DNA from: Thiorhodococcus minor
Lineage (GTDB): Bacteria; Pseudomonadota; Gammaproteobacteria; Chromatiales; Chromatiaceae
DNA: 38,505 nucleotides
Assembly (NCBI RefSeq): GCF_010820565.1
Contig: NZ_JAAIJQ010000054.1
Location: 1-38,505 of the forward strand
Direction: 5' to 3'
Part shown: one piece after another, positions 1 through 8,282 of the stretch
Layout of the letters: each line of letters starts with the position of its first letter
Position numbering within the stretch: position 1 is the first letter of the stretch
Position numbers and translations under genes: made by a program
Notes under the pieces: generated by a model
Seen by the model: the letters and a program-made list of their open reading frames with translations, nothing else
Told to the model about the DNA's origin: nothing
The model's database searches: none

Positions 1-93
1 AATAGGGTTCTAGCGGAAAGCAGCAGGCAAGCCATTGATTTTAAAGATATCACAACCCCAGAGCAAACGGGAGAGCCAAGATCCTACGGCGTG

Positions 94-129
94 TGATGTC
101 TTGGTGAAGTCGCTTCCAGAATTCACCTA
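94..129. repeat. Short direct repeat, copy 1
   Basis: A stretch of about 36 bases that recurs at 762-797 with about six differences. Shared blocks are TGATGTCTTGG, AAGTC and GAATTCACCT. This copy lies just beyond, and partly over, the stop codon of moaC. The bases 1-93 before it hold no gene that I can recognise. Confidence 0.65.
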
Positions 130-609
130 AGTCTGGCCGCCTAGCCGCCAGTGGCCAGATTTCCCGCCAGCCTTTTCAACAAGCCGGATGTCCGTCATCG
201 TCATGCCGCGATCGACGGCCTTGCACATGTCATAGATGGTCAACAGGCTAACCTGAACGGCGCAAAGCGCCTCCATCTCGACCCCGGTCTGGCTATTGGT
301 TTCGACCGTCGCGCGACAATGGACCGCCAGATCCTCGGGGCGAAGGGTCAGATCGATCGCGACGCGGGTCAGACTCAAGGGGTGACAGAGCGGCACCAGA
401 TCGGCGGTCCGCTTTGCCCCCATGATACCGGCGATGCGCGCGATACCGAGTACATCACCCTTGCCGTGCCCACCCCGCTCGATGAGCGCCAGGGTTGCCG
501 CCTCCATCCGGATCCAGCCCTCGGCCACCGCGCGACGGCGTGTCACGGCCTTGCCGCCCACATCCACCATTTGGGCCTCGCCGGCGTGGGTGAAATGGGT
601 TAGTGACAT
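127..609 (-). CDS. moaC: Cyclic pyranopterin monophosphate synthase MoaC
   Basis: MoaC acts with MoaA in the first step of molybdenum cofactor synthesis, turning the MoaA product into cyclic pyranopterin monophosphate in the cytoplasm. The 160-residue protein has the usual family length. It carries the family blocks [11 protein letters not shown] near the start, LCHPLSLT near residue 75, [14 protein letters not shown] near 105, and [10 protein letters not shown] with the lysine-rich KAGGKSG near the end. It is the last gene of the minus-strand nar block, 123 bases after the molybdopterin oxidoreductase; the gap is filled by palindromic repeats. moaA is about 27 kb away and moaE is not in the window, so the cofactor genes are dispersed. 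Identity is secure. Whether it is co-transcribed with the upstream genes is inferred from orientation only. Confidence 0.95.
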   Translation of the reverse strand: MSLTHFTHAGEAQMVDVGGKAVTRRRAVAEGWIRMEAATLALIERGGHGKGDVLGIARIAGIMGAKRTADLVPLCHPLSLTRVAIDLTLRPEDLAVHCRATVETNSQTGVEMEALCAVQVSLLTIYDMCKAVDRGMTMTDIRLVEKAGGKSGHWRLGGQT

Positions 610-640
610 GAGGTGATTTCCGCAAGAGATCCTAACCGCA

Positions 641-756
641 GTCGGGTTAGGTGCGCGTGGCCGCAGGTCTTCATTGCTTCCTCAAAGACGTATCGCGCGC
701 CGTAACCCGACTTTGTGCCCCGGAATGTCGGGTTACGCTACGCCAGCCCGACCTAC
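641..756. repeat. REP-like palindromic repeat cluster
   Basis: GTCGGGTTA occurs at 641 and its inverted form CGTAACCCGAC at 701-711. GTCGGGTTACG follows at 727-737, giving an 11-base perfect inverted repeat with a 15-base loop, and then a GCCCGACCTAC block. This GTCGGGTTA/TAACCCGAC type is a common extragenic repeat of proteobacteria. It lies between the oxidoreductase stop and the moaC start and could form an RNA hairpin that affects read-through. Confidence 0.6.
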
Positions 757-3141
757 AGGGCTTGATGTCTTGGCAAAGTCATTCCCGGAATTCACCTTGG
801 TAGCCGGTGGTGGAGCTGGGACGACGCGCGCGATCGAGCAGGGATAACCGCGCATTGCGTTGGAGCCGCTAGTGGGATCGAAACGTGCGTCGTCGATCAG
901 CGCGTTGTAGTTGAAGCGGTCGATGGCGTAGTCCGGTAAACCGAGCTCCGGGCAGGATTCCCACCACCCGTATTGCGCACAGATGGCATCGACCGCGAGC
1001 CTGTCGGTGATGCGGGCACGCGCCCGCATCGACCCGACCTCTGACTCGATCCTGACCCAATCCCCTTCCGAGATCCCTTTGCGCTCGGCCAACTCCGGAC
1101 CCAGCTCGACCTGCGGCTCGGGCAGCTTGCCGCGCAGCGAGGGCATGGCATGGTGCTGACTGTGGCAGAAGTAGGGCCACTTCGCCGTGGTCAAGCGCAG
1201 CGGGTAGGCATCACTGAGCGGCAGGCGGTCCGGCCCAGGCTCAGGTATCGGCGCGAGACCGGCGTCGAGCAGCGTCTCCGAATAGATCTCTATTCGCTTG
1301 GTCGGGGTGCCGAAGCCGTCGTGAAGATAGGGGCGATAGACCGTCTCGAGCGGGAGCGGAACCCCCTGCGGATGCCGCTCCAGCTCCTCGAGCCCGATGC
1401 CGGTCGGCGCGATCTGGTGGCGCAGTCCCGCCCGTTGATTACCGCCGAAGAAGCTGTCGCCCAGACCGAGCCGGTCGGCGAGCGCGAAAACGATCGCGGT
1501 ATCCGAGCGACTCTCGCCCTGCGGCGGCAGCACCGGCTGACGCAGCTGCAACCAGCCCGAGCCTCGCTCGCCCAGTTGAAACCCGGCCGCCAAACCCTCC
1601 CTCTCCCAGGGCGAGGCCACCGGCAGCACCAGGTCCGCATACTCGGCCGTCGGGTTCAGGAACATATCCGCGTGGACATAGAAATCCAGTGCACGCAGCG
1701 CCGGATCGAGGCTCGGCGTATTCGGCTTGGTGAGCAGCGGATCGGCACCGAAGCTCAGCAGGCCGCGCACCGGATAGGGCTCCGCATCGAGCACCGCCCG
1801 AGCGAAATCCCGGCTCGTGATCCAGCCCTTGGCGGACGGGCCGAGCGGCCGCTCGGCTCGGCCCAGGGTCTTGCCGAGCCGATCCTGGGGCAGCAGGTCG
1901 TAGCCCATGATGTCGTTGAGCGGCGGCACGGCGAACCGCACGTTTCCGCCAGGCGCACCGAAAGAGCCGGTCAGCGCGCACAGCAGGCCGATGGCGCGTC
2001 CGCTCTGGGTCGCCTCTGCCTGCTGGCAGATCCCGGCCCAATGAAAGAAGCTCACTGGTCCCGAGCTGTGCAGCAGCCGCGCGGTCTCGCGAATCTGCAT
2101 CGCCGGCACGCCGCTGAGCGCCGCCGCACGCTCGGGCGGATACTGGGCGCAGCGCTCGGCGAAGAACTGAAAGGCCGGACGGCAACGCACCTCATGACCC
2201 TGCTCCCGCAGGACGACATCGCCGAACAGCGACGGGCTGTCCGGCGGCTCACCAAGGTAGGCCCCGCGGACCGGATCATAGGCGGCCGTGCGCTGCCCTC
2301 GCGCATCCCAGGCCATCAGGACCCGCTGCGCGCCCTGCGGGGCCGATCGCTCCGCTGCCATGAAACGACCGTCGTCGGACCGCACCAGCAAGGGGCCGTT
2401 GGTCCAGTGTGCGACGAAGTCCCGGTCGTACCAACCCTTCTCGATCATCTCCCCGGCGATGGAGAGCGCCAGCACCAGATCGGATCCCGGCCGCACAGCA
2501 AGCCATTCGTCGGCGGAGCCCGCAAGTCCTGCCCGACGGGGATCGACCACGATCAGCCGCGCGCCGCGGCGTTTCGCCTCCGCGGCCGCTCGCGCGTAGG
2601 CGGGCCAGGAGGTCGACGGATTGAAGCCCCAGAAGAGCATGCAGCCCGTGCGATCGAAGTCTGGGATGCCGATATTGGATCCAAACGTCAAGGCACTCCC
2701 GAAGTCCTTATGCCAGTTACAGTTCTCTGTCGCGAAGAGGACATTGGGACTTCCGACGGCATGCGCCAGACGATGAATCCAGCCGAAGGCATCGGCGACG
2801 GCGGTCCCGCTCGGTGTCGTGACCCCGAAGGCGACCGACTCCGCGCCATGTGCCTCGGCGCTCTGGCGGATCCGCTCCGCGGTGAAGGCGAGCGCCTCGT
2901 CCCAGGAGACGCGCCGCCAGCCAGGGTCCGTGTCGCCCTTCGGGCGCGTGCGCATCAGCGGATAGCGCAGCCGCTGGTCGCTGTGAACCAGCTCCGGAGC
3001 CGCCCGCCCCTTGACGCAGAAGCTCCCTCCCGTCGGGTGCTCCGGGTCTGGACGCACCTTGACCAGGCGGCCCGCCTCGACGGTCGAAATCGCGCCGCAG
3101 CGCGAGATGCAGAGCGGGCAGTAACCACGAATCTCAGACAT
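733..3141 (-). CDS. Molybdopterin (bis-MGD) oxidoreductase catalytic subunit, Cys-ligated, substrate unknown
   Basis: An 802-residue member of the DMSO-reductase superfamily. An N-terminal [4Fe-4S] motif is formed by C8, C11, C15 and C42. C141 in TENCNWHKD lies where the family places its molybdenum ligand, as in formate dehydrogenase and polysulfide/thiosulfate reductase types. The C-terminal half has the dinucleotide-binding fold, with HADMFLNPTAEYADLVLPV and a late AQYGWWESCPELG block. No twin-arginine signal is present, so it should be cytoplasmic. No iron-sulfur or membrane partner subunit is adjacent. Upstream is a TDT transporter, 53 bases away; downstream is moaC. The last ~12-20 residues are encoded over a short repeat also found at 94-129, so the true C-terminus may have been altered. 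The substrate cannot be read from sequence; a sulfur or nitrogen oxyanion, or formate, are possibilities. Confidence 0.85.
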   Translation of the reverse strand: MSEIRGYCPLCISRCGAISTVEAGRLVKVRPDPEHPTGGSFCVKGRAAPELVHSDQRLRYPLMRTRPKGDTDPGWRRVSWDEALAFTAERIRQSAEAHGAESVAFGVTTPSGTAVADAFGWIHRLAHAVGSPNVLFATENCNWHKDFGSALTFGSNIGIPDFDRTGCMLFWGFNPSTSWPAYARAAAEAKRRGARLIVVDPRRAGLAGSADEWLAVRPGSDLVLALSIAGEMIEKGWYDRDFVAHWTNGPLLVRSDDGRFMAAERSAPQGAQRVLMAWDARGQRTAAYDPVRGAYLGEPPDSPSLFGDVVLREQGHEVRCRPAFQFFAERCAQYPPERAAALSGVPAMQIRETARLLHSSGPVSFFHWAGICQQAEATQSGRAIGLLCALTGSFGAPGGNVRFAVPPLNDIMGYDLLPQDRLGKTLGRAERPLGPSAKGWITSRDFARAVLDAEPYPVRGLLSFGADPLLTKPNTPSLDPALRALDFYVHADMFLNPTAEYADLVLPVASPWEREGLAAGFQLGERGSGWLQLRQPVLPPQGESRSDTAIVFALADRLGLGDSFFGGNQRAGLRHQIAPTGIGLEELERHPQGVPLPLETVYRPYLHDGFGTPTKRIEIYSETLLDAGLAPIPEPGPDRLPLSDAYPLRLTTAKWPYFCHSQHHAMPSLRGKLPEPQVELGPELAERKGISEGDWVRIESEVGSMRARARITDRLAVDAICAQYGWWESCPELGLPDYAIDRFNYNALIDDARFDPTSGSNAMRGYPCSIARVVPAPPPATKVNSGNDFAKTSSPVGRAGVA
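762..797. repeat. Short direct repeat, copy 2, inside the oxidoreductase 3' end
   Basis: Second copy of the ~36-base repeat at 94-129. Read on the minus strand it encodes the tail KVNSGNDFAKTS of the molybdopterin oxidoreductase. A mobile or recombined repeat therefore appears to have donated the protein's C-terminus. Confidence 0.6.
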
Positions 3142-3194
3142 GCTCGATCACCCCGCGACGTGAATGACCTGAGGCGCCCTTGCGCCTCGATGGA

Positions 3195-4295
3195 TCAAAG
3201 CCGCTTCCCAGGCCGAACCGCGCCGAGGCCGTTCAGGATCTCGCCGGCACCTCGCAACAGTCGCCGCAGGAGTCCGAAAAAGGTCAGTCCCCAGGCCAGA
3301 AGCGCGACATAGACCGTCATCGCGGGGATCCGGCTCAATCCGTCGATCTCCAATGCCATCGCCAACTGATGGGTGCTCGCCGTATACATCCCGAGCGGGA
3401 AGACCGCGCCCCAGAACAGCGGCGTATAGACGACGGGAACGCGCCTCCACCAATAGGTCCAAACTGCGAAACCGATCAGGAGCGGAATCCACCAGGTCCC
3501 CGCGGCCCAGAAAAAAAGTGTGAAGCCCTTCAGGAACGGCACCAGGGCAAGCAATAGAGGCGACTCCCCGGCGTGGATGATCAGGGTCGCGCCGGCCTGG
3601 GTCGCGATGGCCGTGGCCCCCATGTTGATCCAGTAGGGCGGAGTCAGGCTGCCCGGCTCGACCGGCATGAAGGTCAGCCGGTAGAAGACCAGGGCGATGA
3701 TGTTGAGATACAGCATGCAGCCCATGCAGAAGAACAGCAGGCAAAGAAGAAGTACGGTCGTCTGGTGATCCGGGAAGCGATCGGCCACCAGGGTCCCGAG
3801 CACCGCAATGGACTGTGTGGCAACCGAGGCGATCAGCCAGACGCCACTGAGCCCGTCCGTGAGCGTGGGCTTGGCAGGCTGCACGATGACGGCCGTGAAG
3901 AAGGCGTAGGTAATGAGCAGCCAGAGACAGAGCGTGAAGATCCAGAGTCCCGCCGCCAGCACCCCCTGGTCGGTCAGCATGAGGATCTGGACCCCGATCA
4001 CGGAGGTTCCCGCAACCATCGTGAAGTAACCCGGTCCCAGCGCGTGCGCCCGCAGATCGCCCATTAGGCGTGCAGGATAGATGAAGAGACGCAGCAGCGT
4101 CATGAGCCAGAGGGCCGCGAAGGCCACGAGATTGACCAGGAACAAGGGCACCGCCAACCTGTGCAGCCCAAGCGTCTCGCTCGCGATGGACACGATGCCT
4201 GTCGCCATCACCAGCGCGAAGGACGAGGGCGGAAGGCTCGCGATCCAATCCTGAGTCAGGCTCGCGACAGCCTGCCCGCGCGTCCGGTATCGCAT
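3195..4295 (-). CDS. TDT-family (TehA/SLAC1/Ssu1-like) membrane transporter
   Basis: A 366-residue protein with about ten hydrophobic segments. The opening LPPSSFALVMATGIVSIA block is typical of the tellurite-resistance/dicarboxylate transporter family. That family includes TehA, plant SLAC1 anion channels, yeast malate permease and the sulfite exporter Ssu1. I chose the ATG at 4295 because the family motif follows 25 residues later; an upstream in-frame ATG at 4391 would add a charged, non-family extension. It sits between the narI fusion (170 bases upstream) and the molybdopterin oxidoreductase (53 bases downstream), all on the same strand. An anion channel for nitrate, nitrite, sulfite or formate tied to the adjacent enzymes is a reasonable inference. 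The substrate is not determined by anything I can see. Confidence 0.85.
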   Translation of the reverse strand: MRYRTRGQAVASLTQDWIASLPPSSFALVMATGIVSIASETLGLHRLAVPLFLVNLVAFAALWLMTLLRLFIYPARLMGDLRAHALGPGYFTMVAGTSVIGVQILMLTDQGVLAAGLWIFTLCLWLLITYAFFTAVIVQPAKPTLTDGLSGVWLIASVATQSIAVLGTLVADRFPDHQTTVLLLCLLFFCMGCMLYLNIIALVFYRLTFMPVEPGSLTPPYWINMGATAIATQAGATLIIHAGESPLLLALVPFLKGFTLFFWAAGTWWIPLLIGFAVWTYWWRRVPVVYTPLFWGAVFPLGMYTASTHQLAMALEIDGLSRIPAMTVYVALLAWGLTFFGLLRRLLRGAGEILNGLGAVRPGKRL

Positions 4296-4465
4296 CGCTC
4301 GTGACCTGGTTGGAACGGGACTGATCCGATGCCTGAGATGAGTAGAACGCAGCGAAAGCCATCGTTCATCCCTCTGCGGTGAATTCGACAACCATGGGTT
4401 TCGCGGCCATCGGCCGGCGGCGCCTTTCCTGCGACAGCCTGCCGGGCCGCTGTCCCCAAGGGGCG

Positions 4466-6001
4466 CTACCGATTCGCAATCTGCCGAGGCGGCAGAATGT
4501 CCTGCTCAAGGTAGGCGATGATCGCCCAGATCCGCTCTGGCCCCAGATTGGCGTAGTGCGGCATGAGCCACTCATCCTTCGCACGGGGCATCCCGGCGGC
4601 AATACGGTAGTAGAGCTGCGTCGGGCTCGATCCGCCCTTCAGCGGCTCCGTCCTCAGATTGCGAGGCGGAACGACGTGTCCGGCGGCATCCGTTCTCAGC
4701 TTGGTCAGAACACCGTCGCCCGCACCGGTGTCACCGTGGCAGACGGTGCATTGGCTGGCATATTCCTGCTTGCCCTGCGCAATCATGGCCGTTGTTGTCG
4801 CTCTCGGCCTTGGGGGGACCTCAATTCGTTCGCCGGCCGCCGGCCGATCCTTCCACATGAAGTTGACAGTTTCGATCAGGGAATTCACCTGACGTTCAGA
4901 GAGGCGGCTGAAATTGGGCATGCCGGAGCCGTGCAGTCCATTGACGATGACGTGTCGCAGATCGGCGTCGGACGCGACCCCATTGTTTGTGGAGATGAAC
5001 TGGAAGTGCCCGGCGGTGAGGTCGCGCGGCACGGCGCTGAAGGTCGGCGATTCGGCCCCCGGGCCATCGCCCTTCCCTTCCAGTCCGTGGCAGCGGGCGC
5101 ACTGACTCACATAGAGCGGATAGCCGTCGAGCACCGTACGACCAGACGTCGCCTCCGATGGCTCCGCCGCGGTCGTCTTGGCCTGCGCCTCCTGCACCAG
5201 TCCATCCAGGTTGGGTCCAGGCAGGGTGAGACCGATCAGACCCAGCACCAGCACAACGCCGGCGGCCAGATAGCTCATGTAGGACTTGTCGGTCACCCCC
5301 TTGAATTCCCAGCAGCCCATCACCCAGCCGTTCTGGAACTTCTTCGCCGCCGTGCGCAGCACCTGATAGGGCCGGACAAAATAGTTGACCGGCAACGTCC
5401 AGGCATGAATCAGCTTAGTGAAGGGGAAATAGGCCGCGAAGGCGAAGGCCAGCAGCACATGGAGCTTGGTGAGCAGCGGCGCGGAGGCCATCAGCTCCGG
5501 CTGGGGCGAGAACTGCCAGAGGCTCGCGAACCAGGGGGCAGCGGTGAAGGACACACCCCAGATCTTATGGACAAGCGCCTGGTAGATGGCGATGCCCAGG
5601 ATGGCGATCAGAAAGCCGTGCACGATGTAGTCGTCCGGCTGACTCATGGCACGCATCTCGGGCACCTGCACGCGCCGCACCAGGGCAATGATCGAGCCGG
5701 TGATGGCCGCCAGCCCGCCGAGCGTCGCCATCCAGAAGAAGGCCCCGACCCAGCTTCCCCACCCCAGAATGCCGCCGATCAGGCCGGCAAGGTGGCCGAA
5801 GAAGACCAGGAAGATACCCCAGTGCAGCAGATGCGTCGCCAGGCCCAGGATGTCGCGGCCGAGGAAGATGCCGCTGGCGCGGGTGCTCATGCCGAAGGGC
5901 CGGTAGACCATGCGGATGAAGGGCACCACGAAGAAGAGCGTGAGCGCCACATAGGGGAAGACACCCCAGATCAGATAACTCGAACCCAGATAGTCGTTCA
6001 T
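4466..6001 (-). CDS. narI: NarI-type cytochrome b subunit fused to a di-haem cytochrome c
   Basis: A 511-residue fusion. Residues 1-215 are a NarI-like five-helix cytochrome b. H60 and H70 (spacing 10) and H181 and H199 (spacing 18) match the four b-haem ligands of E. coli NarI. Residues about 245-262 form an extra membrane helix. Two class I cytochrome c domains follow, with CARCH at 301-305 and CTVCH at 418-422. M361 (GMPNF) and M471 or M480 are possible axial ligands. NarI normally ends in the cytoplasm, so the sixth helix would place both c-haems in the periplasm. The start at 6001 shares one base with the narJ stop (TAATG), which favours it over the ATG at 6013. The fusion would let the enzyme exchange electrons with periplasmic cytochromes as well as quinones. 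Confidence 0.93.
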   Translation of the reverse strand: MNDYLGSSYLIWGVFPYVALTLFFVVPFIRMVYRPFGMSTRASGIFLGRDILGLATHLLHWGIFLVFFGHLAGLIGGILGWGSWVGAFFWMATLGGLAAITGSIIALVRRVQVPEMRAMSQPDDYIVHGFLIAILGIAIYQALVHKIWGVSFTAAPWFASLWQFSPQPELMASAPLLTKLHVLLAFAFAAYFPFTKLIHAWTLPVNYFVRPYQVLRTAAKKFQNGWVMGCWEFKGVTDKSYMSYLAAGVVLVLGLIGLTLPGPNLDGLVQEAQAKTTAAEPSEATSGRTVLDGYPLYVSQCARCHGLEGKGDGPGAESPTFSAVPRDLTAGHFQFISTNNGVASDADLRHVIVNGLHGSGMPNFSRLSERQVNSLIETVNFMWKDRPAAGERIEVPPRPRATTTAMIAQGKQEYASQCTVCHGDTGAGDGVLTKLRTDAAGHVVPPRNLRTEPLKGGSSPTQLYYRIAAGMPRAKDEWLMPHYANLGPERIWAIIAYLEQDILPPRQIANR

Positions 6002-6726
6002 TAGCGTTCCCACCCTGTCATTGACAGACCTTGAGAGGACGGCTCTTCAACCGGGCTACCCATACGCACCGGGATGGTCGCCTTGACCTCCGGGGCGAGC
6101 CAGACCGGGTCGTCGGCAAGACGCTCCTGGTCCTCCTCCGCGACCGATTCCAGCGCCTCCATCAGGAGGTCGTAGACGCTCTCGTATTTCTGCAGCGCCT
6201 TGCGCATCGGCGGAATGCCCGGCAGGAGGTACTGGTCGACGAAGCGTCGTCGCAAGCCAATGCCGTCGCGTTCCGGGTGGTCGACGCTGATCGCGAGGAA
6301 CTCGATCATCACCGGCAGGAAATCCGGCAGGTCGGCCCCGTTGAGATCGAACCCGAAGTGCTCGTACATGGCCTTGAGCTCGATCATGTACTGGTTGCGC
6401 CCGCAGGCGCCCGCCCCCCGGCAGGAGTTGGGCTCGTCGTACATGTGCGCCCCCAGATAGAGCGGACAGGGCGGCGTCAGCTCCAGGGTCTGGGTGTACT
6501 CATCGACATCGTGCGCGGCTGGGGATGCCAGGAAACGCTCGATGCTGTCACGCATCGGCGTCGCCGGCAGGGCCTTGAGGTCGCGCTCCAGCCGTCCCTC
6601 GTCCCGAACGGCCGGATTGAGCAGCAGCTCCGCGATCACCCCGTACATAGCCCCGAGATCCCAGCTCGCCGACCCCGTCGAGCCGAGTCCCTGCGCGAAG
6701 GATTCAGTCAATCGGACTCTGCTCAT
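6001..6726 (-). CDS. narJ: Nitrate/nitrite oxidoreductase assembly chaperone NarJ
   Basis: A 241-residue member of the NarJ/TorD/DmsD chaperone family. It binds the apo catalytic subunit and helps molybdenum cofactor insertion before membrane docking. The central region TPPCPLYLGAHMYDEPN and the helical block DLPDFLPVMIEFLAIS are typical of NarJ. It lies between narH (two bases after its stop) and narI (one-base stop/start overlap), which is the usual narGHJI order. The protein is soluble with no signal peptide. It could equally be the NxrJ-type chaperone if the enzyme works as a nitrite oxidoreductase. Confidence 0.92.
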   Translation of the reverse strand: MSRVRLTESFAQGLGSTGSASWDLGAMYGVIAELLLNPAVRDEGRLERDLKALPATPMRDSIERFLASPAAHDVDEYTQTLELTPPCPLYLGAHMYDEPNSCRGAGACGRNQYMIELKAMYEHFGFDLNGADLPDFLPVMIEFLAISVDHPERDGIGLRRRFVDQYLLPGIPPMRKALQKYESVYDLLMEALESVAEEDQERLADDPVWLAPEVKATIPVRMGSPVEEPSSQGLSMTGWER

Positions 6727-6728
6727 GG

Positions 6729-8279
6729 TCAGCTCCCCACCCCCATCTTGTTGCCGTGGAAGGAGGTCCGCCGCTTGGGACTCTGCTCCGGGGCCAGGAG
6801 GTCGTACCCGGTGAAGCCGCGCTCCAGGTAGGGCGTGTTGTCCGTGTCCTCGGTGCGCGAGGTCGCGATGACGAAGCGCTCGTGGAAGTGCGCCAGGGCG
6901 AGCAGACGATGCATGTGCCTGGCCTGCTCCACCGTGAGCCCGACGGCCTTGAGGATGCTGTCGTCGGTGCGGCCCTCGACCCGTTCCTGGCGGCGGAACT
7001 CGCGCAGCGCGAGCTGGCGCAGCAGAGCTTTCTCCACCTCCTGGATGTTGCCCGCGGCCAGCAGGCGCGCCAGGTACTCGATGGGGATGCGGAACTCCTT
7101 GAGGTCCGGCAGCACCGAGCCCCCGTCGACCATGTCCAGCGTGCCGCGGTCGTTCGGCTTGGCCGTCTGCACCGGGCTCTCCGGCGGGATGTAGAAGAGG
7201 CTCGGCAGGGTGCGGAACTCAGGATGCAGCGGCAGCGCGATCTCCCACTCCTTGACCATCTTGTAGACGGGAGAGCGCCGGCAGGCATCCAGCCAGTTGT
7301 CCGAGATGCCCTGCCGCTTGGCCTCAGCGATGACCTCCGGATCGAAGGGATCGAGGATGATCTCGCGGTGGCGCGCCACCAGTGCCTTCTCGTCCTTGGT
7401 GTTGGCCACCTCGGCCACGCGGTCCAGGTCGTAGAGCAAGGGGCCGAGATAGCGGATACGCCCGACACAGGCTTGGAAGCACATCGGCGGCTGCCCGGTC
7501 TCCAGACGCGGGAAGCAGAGGATGCACTTCTCGGACTTGCCGGTGCGCCAGTTGTAGTAGGTCTTCTTGTAGGGACAGCCGGAGACGCAGTAGCGCCAGC
7601 CGCGGCAGCGGTCCTGGTCGATGAGGACCACGCCGTCCTCCTCGCGCTTGTAGTTGGCGCCCGAGGGGCAGGAGCCGACGCAGCCCGGATTGAGGCAGTG
7701 GTTGCAGATCCGGGGCAGGTACATCATGAAGGATTGCTCGAACTTCAGCAGCGCCTGCCGAGCGGCGGGCGTCATGTCGCTGAAGTTGTAATCGAGCGAG
7801 CCGGTCCCCTCCTCGTGCGTGCCGGCGCCGTTGTCCTCCCAGTTCACCCCGTAGGTGAGCTCGATGTCCTCTTCGCCCGTGATCTGCGACTTGGGGCGCG
7901 CGACCGGCTGGGAATACTTGGTCGGCTGCTCCGAGTGCAGATCCTCGTAGGTGAAGGTGAAAGGCCCCTTGCCGTAGTAGGCGTCCATCTGCGGCAGCAC
8001 GGGGTTGTAGAAGAGGCTGATCATCTCCCAGAAGCGCGACGCCTGGTTGAGCTTGGGCGTGTCGCCCTCCGGGTCCTGCTTCCAGCCGCCGCGGTACTTC
8101 TCCTGGTTCTCCCACTGCTTGGGATAGCCCGCGCCGGGCTTGGTCTCCACGTTGTTCCAGAACATGTACTCCGCGCCTTCGCGGTTGGTCCACACGTTCT
8201 TGCACGCAATGGTGCAGGTTTGGCAGCCCAGGCACTTATCCAGGTTGAAGACGATTCCCATCTGCTGCTTGATGCGCAT
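6729..8279 (-). CDS. narH: Nitrate reductase / nitrite oxidoreductase iron-sulfur beta subunit
   Basis: A 516-residue electron-transfer subunit with four cysteine clusters. These are C16-C19-C22-C26; C192-C195-C200-C204; C225, W228, C231, C235; and C252-C255-C267-C271. The tryptophan in the third group (CRGWRYC) replaces a cysteine and is the mark of the [3Fe-4S] site in NarH, giving three [4Fe-4S] and one [3Fe-4S] cluster. The length is close to E. coli NarH. It starts three bases after the narG stop and ends two bases before narJ. It carries electrons between NarG and the NarI haems on the cytoplasmic face. Whether it is called NarH or NxrB depends on the physiological direction, which these motifs do not reveal. 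Confidence 0.95.
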   Translation of the reverse strand: MRIKQQMGIVFNLDKCLGCQTCTIACKNVWTNREGAEYMFWNNVETKPGAGYPKQWENQEKYRGGWKQDPEGDTPKLNQASRFWEMISLFYNPVLPQMDAYYGKGPFTFTYEDLHSEQPTKYSQPVARPKSQITGEEDIELTYGVNWEDNGAGTHEEGTGSLDYNFSDMTPAARQALLKFEQSFMMYLPRICNHCLNPGCVGSCPSGANYKREEDGVVLIDQDRCRGWRYCVSGCPYKKTYYNWRTGKSEKCILCFPRLETGQPPMCFQACVGRIRYLGPLLYDLDRVAEVANTKDEKALVARHREIILDPFDPEVIAEAKRQGISDNWLDACRRSPVYKMVKEWEIALPLHPEFRTLPSLFYIPPESPVQTAKPNDRGTLDMVDGGSVLPDLKEFRIPIEYLARLLAAGNIQEVEKALLRQLALREFRRQERVEGRTDDSILKAVGLTVEQARHMHRLLALAHFHERFVIATSRTEDTDNTPYLERGFTGYDLLAPEQSPKRRTSFHGNKMGVGS

Positions 8280-8282
8280 GTC

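Noticed and set aside
1150-3312. Long plus-strand open frame opposite the molybdoenzyme
   Set aside because: Arg/Gln-rich translation without any family motif; the opposite strand encodes a clear molybdopterin oxidoreductase. High-GC antisense artefact.
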